NCBI GenBank assembly: GCA_047629095.1
Contig: JBLHWM010000104.1
Location: 1 to 10,696, forward strand
Source: CALBMX01 sp047629095
Lineage (GTDB): Bacteria > Planctomycetota > UBA1135 > GCA-002686595
Direction of reading: 5' to 3'
DNA: 10,696 nucleotides
Of the stretch, positions 1 to 7,405 are shown one piece after another (positions within the stretch are counted from its first letter, which is position 1; each line of letters starts with the position of its first letter). The notes beneath the pieces are model-generated. The model did no database searches. It was not told the DNA's origin and was given only the letters and a program-made list of their open reading frames with translations. Made by a program: the position numbers and the translations under genes.

Positions 1-995
1 CGATTCTGGAGCCGCCCCTCACGGCTTCTGACGCAGCGCAACTCAGCGCCAACAAGACCAACAACGACACGCTCGAAATGGGATTCCTGATGCGGGAGTT
101 TGACGCTCAAGCGAAGGCATTGGAGATTGAGCAAGCTCTAATGCAAAGCGAGATCCAGCTCGGATTCGCGCGTCAGTCACTTGCCCGCATCGAAGGCCTT
201 AGGGAAAAGGACCTTGGCACTGTTGCGGAACTTCAAGCCGCCCGCCGGGACGTGCAGCTTGCCGAGCAAGCCAGCGAGGGCTCCAGGGCCCTAGAAGTCT
301 CGTTTACCCAGGCCAAGGAGCAGCTTGATGCGCTAAGTAAGCGTAGTGCAGCGGTCCGCTCCAGCGCCAGTTCCAGTGACTCGCCTAGCCACGTCCTTGT
401 GGCCCCCATCTCAGGTGAGATCGTCGGCGTTGAGCACATAGAAGGCGAGCACGTCGAGAGTCAAGGCGTCGTCTACCGCCTTCTCGATCTGAGTAGCATC
501 TGGGTTACCGCCCACATCTCCGAGTTCGATCTAGCTGAGATCGGTGATGCGCCGGGAGCATCGGTTAGTTTCGCCGCGTACCCCGATCGCACATTTGACG
601 TCATCGGTGAGATGCAAGGACGCCTTGTCAACGTTGGCCGTGTCGTGGACCCGGAAACGCGCACGATTGCCCTGCGCTATGAAGCCGCCAATCCCGATGG
701 CCTGTTTCGTGCGGGCATGTTTGCCGACGTGTTCCTCGAAACGGAGCGTGCCACCGACGCAGTCTCCCTGCCGAAGGAAGCAGTCGTAATGGACAACGGG
801 CAGCCAGTTGCCTTTGTACTGATCCACGGAGAGGCATTCCAAAAGCGTGTACTTGAGTTAGGCATTCGCGACGGTGAGTTCGTCGAGGTTCGCTCGGGAA
901 TCCAACACGGCGACCGGGTCGTCACTAAGGGTGCGTATCTGGTCAAGCTGGCCTCGGCATCACCGGCATCCTTTGGCGAAGGCCACGCCCACTAG
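1..995 (+). CDS. RND efflux periplasmic adaptor (membrane fusion protein), CusB/CzcB type, 5'-truncated
   Basis: Periplasmic adaptor that would link the RND pump encoded next to the outer-membrane channel. The frame is open to the left edge (first full codon at base 3), so the ATG at 78 is internal and the signal peptide and first half of the lipoyl domain are missing. Counting from that ATG: a long charged helical hairpin (about 10-95, coiled-coil-like, forming the channel contact), the second lipoyl half (APISGEIVGVEHIEGEHV, about 109-126), then a beta-barrel region with the family-typical LLDLSSIWV and EFDL (about 135-152), and a membrane-proximal domain with LPKEAVV (about 230). The protein ends in GEGHAH; short His-containing tails are common in heavy-metal adaptors, which supports a metal role but does not prove it. 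The stop is 14 bp before the pump gene, so they are in one operon. Confidence 0.92.
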   Translation, partial: ILEPPLTASDAAQLSANKTNNDTLEMGFLMREFDAQAKALEIEQALMQSEIQLGFARQSLARIEGLREKDLGTVAELQAARRDVQLAEQASEGSRALEVSFTQAKEQLDALSKRSAAVRSSASSSDSPSHVLVAPISGEIVGVEHIEGEHVESQGVVYRLLDLSSIWVTAHISEFDLAEIGDAPGASVSFAAYPDRTFDVIGEMQGRLVNVGRVVDPETRTIALRYEAANPDGLFRAGMFADVFLETERATDAVSLPKEAVVMDNGQPVAFVLIHGEAFQKRVLELGIRDGEFVEVRSGIQHGDRVVTKGAYLVKLASASPASFGEGHAH

Positions 996-998
996 AGC

Positions 999-1002
999 GG
1001 AG
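999..1002 (+). promoter_or_regulatory. Ribosome binding site of the RND permease gene
   Basis: GGAG lies in the 14-bp gap between the adaptor stop and the permease ATG, 7 nt before the start codon. This supports the ATG at 1010 as the start and implies independent ribosome loading within a shared transcript. Confidence 0.6.
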
Positions 1003-1009
1003 CATACCG

Positions 1010-4000
1010 ATGATCAACAACCTCATTCAGTGGTCGCTCCGCAATCGACTGGCCGTGCTCCTCGTGTCCGCCCTCCTACTTGCAGTAGGTTCGTACACGA
1101 CGATTCGGATGCCCGTCGACGTGTTCCCCGACCTCACCGCCCCCACGGTCACTATCATTGTCGAAGGCCATGGCATGGCCCCGCAAGAGATGGAGACCCT
1201 TGTAACCTTCCCGGTCGAAACCGCGGTCAATGGCGCAGCTAACGTGCGCAGGGTTCGCTCCGCTACCTCAGTCGGGATCTCGGTCGTTTGGGTCGAGTTC
1301 GAATGGGGAACCGACATTTATCGTGCGCGGCAGACCGTCACCGAGCGCTTAGCTGCGGTCACTGGCAACTTGCCCGAGCAAGTCGGGCAACCCGTTCTCG
1401 CTCCGGTCTCTTCCATCATGGGCGAGATCCTCTTTATCTCGCTCACGTCGGAGACGCACGACCCCCTGGAGCTGCGGACAGCAGCGAAGTCTCAGATCCG
1501 CAAGCGCCTCCTCTCGGTCGCGGGCGTGTCCCAGGTGACCCCGATCGGTGGCGACGAAAAGCAGTACCAGGTTGTGCTTTCGACCCAGCGAATGAAGGCC
1601 TACCAGATCACAATGGAGGAGGTTGCGGAGGCCCTCAGAAGCAGCAACGAGAACGTCTCTGCGGGGTTCTTGATCGACGGCGGTGAAGAATCGGTTCTCC
1701 GGGGCATTGGTCGAATCCGAGGCTCTGAAGACATTGCGGACACGGCTGTTGCAGCCCGCAACAACCGCTCCATCAAGGTTGGCGATCTCGGTGTAGTTCA
1801 GATCGGCGCGGCGATCAAGCGAGGCACTGGCTCCGCTTCCTCCCGTGGTCCGAACTGGGAACCCAGAACCCAGGACGCCGTGCTCCTAGCGATCCAGAAG
1901 CAGCCCACAGCGAATACCCTTGAGCTCACCAAGGATCTGGACGGGATTCTGGAAGAGATCCAAGAGACGTTGCCAGCGGGCATGCTGATCAACAAGGATC
2001 TCTTTAGGCAAGCCGACTTAATCGAGCACTCCATTAACAACACAGCAGAAGCTCTCCTCGAGGGGGGGCTGATGGTGCTCTTGGTTGTCCTGCTTTTCCT
2101 GGCCAGTATGCGGGCCAGCTTGATCACGCTGCTGGCCATCCCCGTGTCACTGATCACTGCAATCTTGGTTCTTCGCTTCTGGGGCGCAAGCATCAACACA
2201 ATGACGCTAGGTGGTATGGCGATCGCGATTGGCGCGCTTGTTGACGATGCGATTATCGACGTAGAGAACGTTGTCAGAAGACTGAGAGAGAATCGAGCAC
2301 TGCCATCCGGACAACGCCAAGCTGTCATGAAGGTCATCTTCGACGCCAGCGTCGAGGTCCGCACCTCGATCGTCTTCGCAACGTTCATCATCCTGCTGGT
2401 CTTCGCGCCACTGTTCTTTCTCTCAGGCGTGGAGGGACGTCTGCTACGCCCGCTTGGGATAGCCTTCTGTGTGTCCCTCGCCGCCTCGCTCGTCACAGCG
2501 CTGACCCTTACACCGGCGCTGTGCTACTACCTCCTTCCAAACAGTAAGACCGTGCAGCGGGGCGGCGAGCCGTGGATTGTCACAGTGCTCAAGCGTGCTT
2601 ACTCGCGTCCCCTGAGGTGGGCGATCCGGCACCCCCTTACGGTGACTGCGCCGGCCGTCGTGATGCTCATCCTTGCGGTCGCGGGGGTCACGCGCATGGG
2701 CAAGGACTTCTTGCCCGAGTTCAATGAGGGCGCCCTGGTTGTCGGGCTTGTCACACTTCCCGGCACCTCTCTAGAAGAGAGCGACAACCTTGCCCATATC
2801 GTAGAAGTCGCCATGATGAAGCACCCCGAGGTCAAGGCGATCGGTCGCCGCACGGGACGCGCCGAAGAGGACGAACATGTGCAGGGAGTCGAGGCCAGCG
2901 AATTTGAAATCACCCTCGATATGGACGCGCCCGAGCGACTCGGTCTACCAGAAAGATCTAAGAGCGAGCTTCTCGTGGCTCTTCGAAAAGACCTTGCAGG
3001 GATTCCTGGAGTCCAGGCCACCTTTGGCCAACCGATCAGCCACCGCATTGACCATATGCTCTCGGGTACACGGGCCAATATCGCGGTCAAGATCTTCGGG
3101 GAAGACCTCTCGGTCCTGCGCTCACTTGCAAGTCAAGTTGAGGGGCTCATGGGTGGCATCCCTGGAGTGGTTGACCTGTCGGCAGAGCAGCAGGTGGAGG
3201 TCCCCCAGGTTCGCGTCGAGTTTCGTCGTGACGCGCTGGCACGCTATGGACTCCACATCGCGGATGCGTCCAAGGCCCTGGACGCGGCGTTCAAGGGCGT
3301 CGTTGTCAGTCAGATTCTCGAGGGCCAAAACACCTACGACCTCACGGTCCGTTTGCAGGAGAGTGTAGGCAGCACCTTGGCGGATGTCAGTGGAGTCCTC
3401 GTCGACACACCGGCGGGCTTCAAGGTTCCGATGAAGTCACTTGCCCACATCTACGAAGATCGGGGTCCGAACTTCATCACGAGGGAGAACGTCCAGCGCA
3501 AGATCGTCGTCATGTGCAACGTGGCGGACAGAGATATGGGCGGCGTGGTTAGTGATACCCAGCAGGCCATCCAGGACAACGTCGAGTTTCCTTTGGGCTA
3601 CTACGTTGAGTACGGAGGCCAATTCGAAAGCGCGACCGCCACGAACAAGAGGTTGGCACTACTCGGCATCCTCGTTGTCATTGGAATCGGCTTCTTACTG
3701 CATGTCATGTTTCGTTCCGTGCGGGACACTCTATTGATTATGGCGAACCTCCCATTTGCCTTGATAGGTGGTGCATTCGGTGCGTATTTTGCCGGTGGAG
3801 TCATCTCCGTCGCGTCCATCATCGGACTGATCTCAGTGTTTGGCATTGCCGCTCGAAACGGAATCATGCTCGTCTCCCACGTGCGGCATTTGCAGATCTA
3901 CGAGGGAGTCACCGAGTTCGCCGAGGCTGTCCGGCGAGGCTCTATGGAGCGGCTCTCGCCGATTCTAATGACGGCACTAGCGTCAGGCCTAGCCTTGGTC

Positions 4001-4204
4001 CCTCTCACCCTTCGCGGCGACGAACCCGGAACCGAGATTTTGACCCCCATGGCCTATGTCATTCTCTTCGGCCTGTTCTCATCGACACTACTCAACATGC
4101 TCATCGTTCCCGCCCTACTCGTTCGATTTGGGCGACCTGCCCATGCTGATGAGAGCGCCGAAGAACCGGCAAGAGAAGTCGCCACCGCTGGAGGTGCACT
4201 ATGA
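1010..4204 (+). CDS. Efflux RND permease, CusA/CzcA (heavy-metal efflux-like) family
   Basis: Inner-membrane, proton-driven pump of the RND superfamily. Its 1064 residues match the usual full length. Order: TM1 (about 12-31), porter domain, a TM2-4 block (about 345-425), further TM helices, a second porter domain, and a second TM block ending near 1040. TM4 carries GALVDDAIIDVEN (408-420), with acidic residues D412, D413, D417 and E419 where this family has its proton-relay and signature residues. GKDFLPEFNEG (564-574) and GIAARNG (945-951) are also typical of CusA/CzcA-like pumps. The position matching the CusA porter methionine in its LYMPS motif appears to be Gly here, while HRIDHM (678-683) supplies two His and one Met close together. 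The ion specificity (Cu/Ag or Zn/Co/Cd type) cannot be assigned, and a non-metal substrate is possible. It overlaps the next gene by 4 bp. Confidence 0.95.
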   Translation: MINNLIQWSLRNRLAVLLVSALLLAVGSYTTIRMPVDVFPDLTAPTVTIIVEGHGMAPQEMETLVTFPVETAVNGAANVRRVRSATSVGISVVWVEFEWGTDIYRARQTVTERLAAVTGNLPEQVGQPVLAPVSSIMGEILFISLTSETHDPLELRTAAKSQIRKRLLSVAGVSQVTPIGGDEKQYQVVLSTQRMKAYQITMEEVAEALRSSNENVSAGFLIDGGEESVLRGIGRIRGSEDIADTAVAARNNRSIKVGDLGVVQIGAAIKRGTGSASSRGPNWEPRTQDAVLLAIQKQPTANTLELTKDLDGILEEIQETLPAGMLINKDLFRQADLIEHSINNTAEALLEGGLMVLLVVLLFLASMRASLITLLAIPVSLITAILVLRFWGASINTMTLGGMAIAIGALVDDAIIDVENVVRRLRENRALPSGQRQAVMKVIFDASVEVRTSIVFATFIILLVFAPLFFLSGVEGRLLRPLGIAFCVSLAASLVTALTLTPALCYYLLPNSKTVQRGGEPWIVTVLKRAYSRPLRWAIRHPLTVTAPAVVMLILAVAGVTRMGKDFLPEFNEGALVVGLVTLPGTSLEESDNLAHIVEVAMMKHPEVKAIGRRTGRAEEDEHVQGVEASEFEITLDMDAPERLGLPERSKSELLVALRKDLAGIPGVQATFGQPISHRIDHMLSGTRANIAVKIFGEDLSVLRSLASQVEGLMGGIPGVVDLSAEQQVEVPQVRVEFRRDALARYGLHIADASKALDAAFKGVVVSQILEGQNTYDLTVRLQESVGSTLADVSGVLVDTPAGFKVPMKSLAHIYEDRGPNFITRENVQRKIVVMCNVADRDMGGVVSDTQQAIQDNVEFPLGYYVEYGGQFESATATNKRLALLGILVVIGIGFLLHVMFRSVRDTLLIMANLPFALIGGAFGAYFAGGVISVASIIGLISVFGIAARNGIMLVSHVRHLQIYEGVTEFAEAVRRGSMERLSPILMTALASGLALVPLTLRGDEPGTEILTPMAYVILFGLFSSTLLNMLIVPALLVRFGRPAHADESAEEPAREVATAGGAL
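4190..4195 (+). promoter_or_regulatory. Strong Shine-Dalgarno of the outer-membrane channel gene
   Basis: GGAGGT sits inside the last codons of the permease gene, with 5 nt between it and the ATG at 4201. That ATG overlaps the permease stop as ATGA. This fixes the start of the channel gene and points to translational coupling with the permease. Confidence 0.75.
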
Positions 4205-5571
4205 TCACAAAAACACGCCGCTACGTTTCCAACGTTCTGATTCTCCCGACTCTGCTTGCAGCCTCCTGCGTTCAGGTCGAACCGGGGCCCGACTACGATA
4301 GGGCCCGCAGCCTCTTCACTGAGAGCACCGGGCGAGTAGATGTGTTTGACCCCTACGCCGAAGCACTCACCCAGGAAGAGCTCGACGAGATTGTTGCCGA
4401 TGGACTCTCTCTCGATGAAGCACTTCGCGTTGCGCTGCTCAACAACCGAGAGTTACAGGCCGATTTCCATGACATCGGTATCGCACATGCCGACTGGGTT
4501 CAGTCCCAGCTCATGTCGAACCCATCTCTCGATGCGCTCCTGCGATTCCCCTCTGGAGGAGGGCGCGGCATGCTCGAGGCAACCGTCGGCATGGAGTTCC
4601 TTGAGCTTTGGCGCATACCCGTCCGGACCAAGGCAGCTGAGCAGGCCCTAGAGACAACCGTTTTTCGAATCGCGCGGAGGGCTGGGGAGCGCTTGGCCGA
4701 CACAAGAAGCTCTTACTACTCAGCCGTCGCTGCACAGGAGCTGCACCAGGTGGCTATCGACAACGTAGAGCTTGCGGCCCGTTCGTTTGCGGCTGTCAGA
4801 TCTCTTCACGAGGCTGGGGTAGCCGATGCCTTCGATGAGAATCTTGCGCAGGGCCCCCTACTCGCGGCGCAGCTTGCCGTTCGCACAACTCGGATTGAAG
4901 CTGCGAACGCGAGGAGGGACCTTGCGAGCATGCTCTCCTTCAACCGGCCAGTGGACACCCTTGTTTTGACCGAGCCGCTTCCTGAACCCGCAGCAACCAC
5001 GCTAGACTCAGAGTTACTTGTTCAGAGTGCCCTCATTGCACGGCTCGATCTTCGCGCCTTCCATACGGCCATCGAGTCTCTAAACGCGCAAGTGCTTCTC
5101 GAACGACGCGAGGCTTGGGGGGACGTCGGCGCAGGAGTCAGCTCCGAACGTCCTGCTGGTAGCGGAGACACCCAGGTCGGTCCCGCGTTTAGTTTGACGC
5201 TGCCACTGTTCGACCAAAACCAGGCCCAGGTCGCGCGGGCCATGTTGAAGTTGGAGCAGATGGTTAAGCTCCAAGAGTCGGCGCAGGTGGCGATCTCCCA
5301 GAATGTTCGGTCCAGCGTAGATCGCGTCAACACAGCTTCGCAGAGCCTCGCGTTCTATAACGATGACGTCCTTCCCCAAGCCGAGCGCTCTCTCGAATTG
5401 GCCCAAGAGTCGTTCGCCGCTGGCCGAATCACGCTTCTCGCGCTCGTCGAAGTTCAGCGTCAGCTTCTTGATGCTCGAAGGGGCCATGTCACCCTACGAC
5501 TGGAAGCTGCCACCTCGGCATCTGATCTTGAGCGAGTCCTTGGGGCGCCCCTGCCGTTACTCAGCCCCTGA
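4201..5571 (+). CDS. TolC/CusC-family outer-membrane efflux lipoprotein
   Basis: Outer-membrane channel partner of the adaptor and RND pump, 456 residues, the normal size for the OEP family. The N-terminus has basic residues (TKTRR), a short hydrophobic stretch and a lipobox-like LAASC, with Cys23 as the likely lipidated residue; Ser at -1 makes it a non-ideal but acceptable lipobox. Two OEP halves are visible: the first around SLDEALRVALLNNRELQA (about 70-87) and QSQLMSNPSL (about 101-110), the second around GPAFSLTLPLFDQNQAQVARA (327-347), the conserved PLFDQ turn. Long Ala/Leu/Glu-rich helices fill the rest, as expected for the periplasmic barrel. The start is set by the strong GGAGGT and the ATGA overlap with the pump gene. 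It is the last gene of the operon. Confidence 0.93.
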   Translation: MITKTRRYVSNVLILPTLLAASCVQVEPGPDYDRARSLFTESTGRVDVFDPYAEALTQEELDEIVADGLSLDEALRVALLNNRELQADFHDIGIAHADWVQSQLMSNPSLDALLRFPSGGGRGMLEATVGMEFLELWRIPVRTKAAEQALETTVFRIARRAGERLADTRSSYYSAVAAQELHQVAIDNVELAARSFAAVRSLHEAGVADAFDENLAQGPLLAAQLAVRTTRIEAANARRDLASMLSFNRPVDTLVLTEPLPEPAATTLDSELLVQSALIARLDLRAFHTAIESLNAQVLLERREAWGDVGAGVSSERPAGSGDTQVGPAFSLTLPLFDQNQAQVARAMLKLEQMVKLQESAQVAISQNVRSSVDRVNTASQSLAFYNDDVLPQAERSLELAQESFAAGRITLLALVEVQRQLLDARRGHVTLRLEAATSASDLERVLGAPLPLLSP

Positions 5572-5898
5572 AGAAGGTGGAGAGACAACGAGTACCTTGA
5601 CGTAACCTCTTTTGGCCGGCTTCTTGAAGAGGCGTGGTAACCAAACATCACATCACGATTCGAGCGCTCCACGCTGAGTCGCACGCATAGCTTCAGAAAA
5701 CTGTCCGCCGCGATGGTGGGATTCGAGGCCAATGCAGAAATGGGCCAGCGTGGGGCTTCGAACGGTCTAGAACTGTTGCCGGTTGTGTTCAGGTTGGCAC
5801 GGTGAGGTTATCCTGATCTACAGTCGCTGGGAATGAATCGACGCCGCTCCGACGACCCTCTCTTTTTGGCGACCTGACCTTCACCCCTGCGTGCTCCT
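5572..5898 (+). other. Intergenic region, 327 bp, no convincing gene
   Basis: No reading frame here shows recognisable protein features. A 6-bp stem (CCTCTT 5606-5611, AAGAGG 5627-5632) follows the efflux operon but lacks a T tract, so it is not a convincing intrinsic terminator. A poor promoter-like pair, TTGGCA (5794-5799) and TCTACA (5817-5822) with a 17-bp spacer, lies about 75 bp before the SLC13 start. The SLC13 promoter is expected in this gap, but the sequence does not fix it. Confidence 0.5.
5833..5877 (+). other. Possible 14-codon leader ORF, in frame with the SLC13 gene
   Basis: ATG at 5833 opens a 14-codon frame (MNRRRSDDPLFLAT) ending in TGA at 5875-5877, 21 nt before the TTG start of the permease and in the same frame. 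GGGA directly abuts the ATG, which is too close for normal Shine-Dalgarno spacing. It may be a leader peptide, the remnant of a longer N-terminus cut by a nonsense change, or chance. Confidence 0.2.
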
Positions 5899-7380
5899 TT
5901 GGCGCTCTCCACTACATCCAACACCGACCGAGGAAAAGCTCGAAGCATCGTCCGCTGGTTCGGCCTCGGTGCGGGCCCTCTCGCCGCTGCGCTGGCCTAC
6001 GGACTCCTGCCTGAGTCATTCATCGCGAGTACCGGAGCGCTAACGGAACTGACCGGTGCTGGGCGTGTAACGATCGGTCTCTTGCTATGGATGGCCATCT
6101 GGTGGATGACCGAGGCCGTCCCCCTCGAGGCAACTAGCCTCCTGCCGCTTATCGTCCTGCCCCTCACTGGGACCGATTCGATATCCTCCGCCGCAGCACC
6201 CTATGCGTCGCCGCTGATCTATCTGTTCCTAGGTGGCTTTCTATTGGCCTTGTCGATGCAGCGCTGGGGTTTGGATCGGCGTATTGCGCTGCTGACACTG
6301 AAGCTCGTCGGTACCCGGCCTTCGAACATGATGGGCGGCTTGATGGTCGCTACTGCGGTCATGAGCGCGGGCGTGTCGAACACCGCGACGGTCGCCATGA
6401 TGGTACCGATCGCCATACGTGTTTCGAGTCTGCTCGGAGACGATGCGGGCAGCAACTTTCGAGTCAGCTTACTGCTCTCGATCGCTTATGCCGCTTCGAT
6501 TGGCGGACTCGCAACGATCATTGGCTCACCGCCGAACGGCTTCCTCGCACAGTACGCAAGTGAAGAGCTCGGGCTCGAAATCACGTTCCTCGACTGGCTA
6601 CAAATCGGTCTTCCAGTCACGATCGTCTTCCTCCCGCTAGCTTGGCTGCTGCTGACACGAGTCCTCTTCAAGGTCTCGCGCGAGCCACTTGCTGGCGGCC
6701 GGGAGCTAGTACAGAACCAGTTGCGAGAGCTCGGACCTGTCCGGCCTGGTGAACTGGTAACTCTCCTGGTTTTTGGATTGGCCGTGACCTGCTGGCTCTT
6801 TCGCCCTCTACTCGCGCAAGTCGTGCCTTCAATCACAGATGCAGGCATCTCGATCGCAGCCGGCTTATCGCTCTTTGTGCTGCCGGTCGACCGTCATGGA
6901 ACACGGGCACTCAACTGGAAGATCGCCAAGAAGGTCCCCTGGGGAGTTCTGATTCTCTTTGGCGGCGGACTCAGCCTTGCGGCCGCCATAGGAGACTTTG
7001 GAGTAGCCGGGTTCATTGGCTCATCAGCTCGCAACATCGGCGAACTGCAGCCCCTGGGCATCGTCTTCGCGATCACGCTTGGAGTCATCCTGCTCACCGA
7101 GCTAACGTCGAACGTTGCCACAGTCGCGACCTTGATCCCCCTGCTTACTGCACTCGCCCCAAGTCTTGGGCTGAATCCCATTCAGCTAGCAGTGCCCATC
7201 ACGCTCGCGGCAAGCTGTGCGTTCATGCTGCCAGTGGCGACTCCCCCAAACGCGATCGTGTTTGGCTCGGGCTTCGTATCCGTCCATCAGATGATGCGCG
7301 CAGGCATTTGGCTCAACGTAGTCGCCGTGCTGCTACTCACCTTCTTGAGCCACTTCGTCATCGTCCCGCTCCTGCTCTAG
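5899..7380 (+). CDS. SLC13 (DASS) family anion permease, Na+/dicarboxylate symporter-like
   Basis: Inner-membrane secondary transporter, probably Na+-coupled, for di- or tricarboxylates or a similar anion. It has 493 residues and many hydrophobic helices, the usual family size. Diagnostic motifs: WWMTEAVPLEATSLLP (68-83), SNT (160-162), GSPPNG (209-214), TELTSNVATVATLIP (400-414) and PVATPPNAIVFGSG (445-458). The two SN(T/V) hairpin motifs and the two PPN loops are the known substrate- and sodium-binding elements. The second motif is SNV rather than SNT, a variant also seen in animal SLC13 proteins. The start must be TTG at 5899: an in-frame stop lies at 5875-5877 and the next in-frame ATG (Met65) falls inside the conserved helix. 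No Shine-Dalgarno precedes the TTG. The gene is convergent with the esterase gene, 25 bp away. The exact substrate cannot be told. Confidence 0.93.
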   Translation: MALSTTSNTDRGKARSIVRWFGLGAGPLAAALAYGLLPESFIASTGALTELTGAGRVTIGLLLWMAIWWMTEAVPLEATSLLPLIVLPLTGTDSISSAAAPYASPLIYLFLGGFLLALSMQRWGLDRRIALLTLKLVGTRPSNMMGGLMVATAVMSAGVSNTATVAMMVPIAIRVSSLLGDDAGSNFRVSLLLSIAYAASIGGLATIIGSPPNGFLAQYASEELGLEITFLDWLQIGLPVTIVFLPLAWLLLTRVLFKVSREPLAGGRELVQNQLRELGPVRPGELVTLLVFGLAVTCWLFRPLLAQVVPSITDAGISIAAGLSLFVLPVDRHGTRALNWKIAKKVPWGVLILFGGGLSLAAAIGDFGVAGFIGSSARNIGELQPLGIVFAITLGVILLTELTSNVATVATLIPLLTALAPSLGLNPIQLAVPITLAASCAFMLPVATPPNAIVFGSGFVSVHQMMRAGIWLNVVAVLLLTFLSHFVIVPLLL

Positions 7381-7405
7381 ATACCGAGTCTTACACCAAA
7401 GTCGG

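Noticed and set aside
1798..2496. 232-codon minus-strand ORF inside the RND pump gene
   Set aside because: Ser/Arg-rich shadow of the hydrophobic membrane segments on the other strand.
5606..5632. Hairpin after the efflux operon as a rho-independent terminator
   Set aside because: Only a 6-bp stem with a 15-nt loop and no following T tract.
5794..5822. Sigma-70-like promoter before the SLC13 gene (TTGGCA, 17 bp, TCTACA)
   Set aside because: The -35 is reasonable but the -10 matches only three of six consensus bases; such pairs are frequent by chance.
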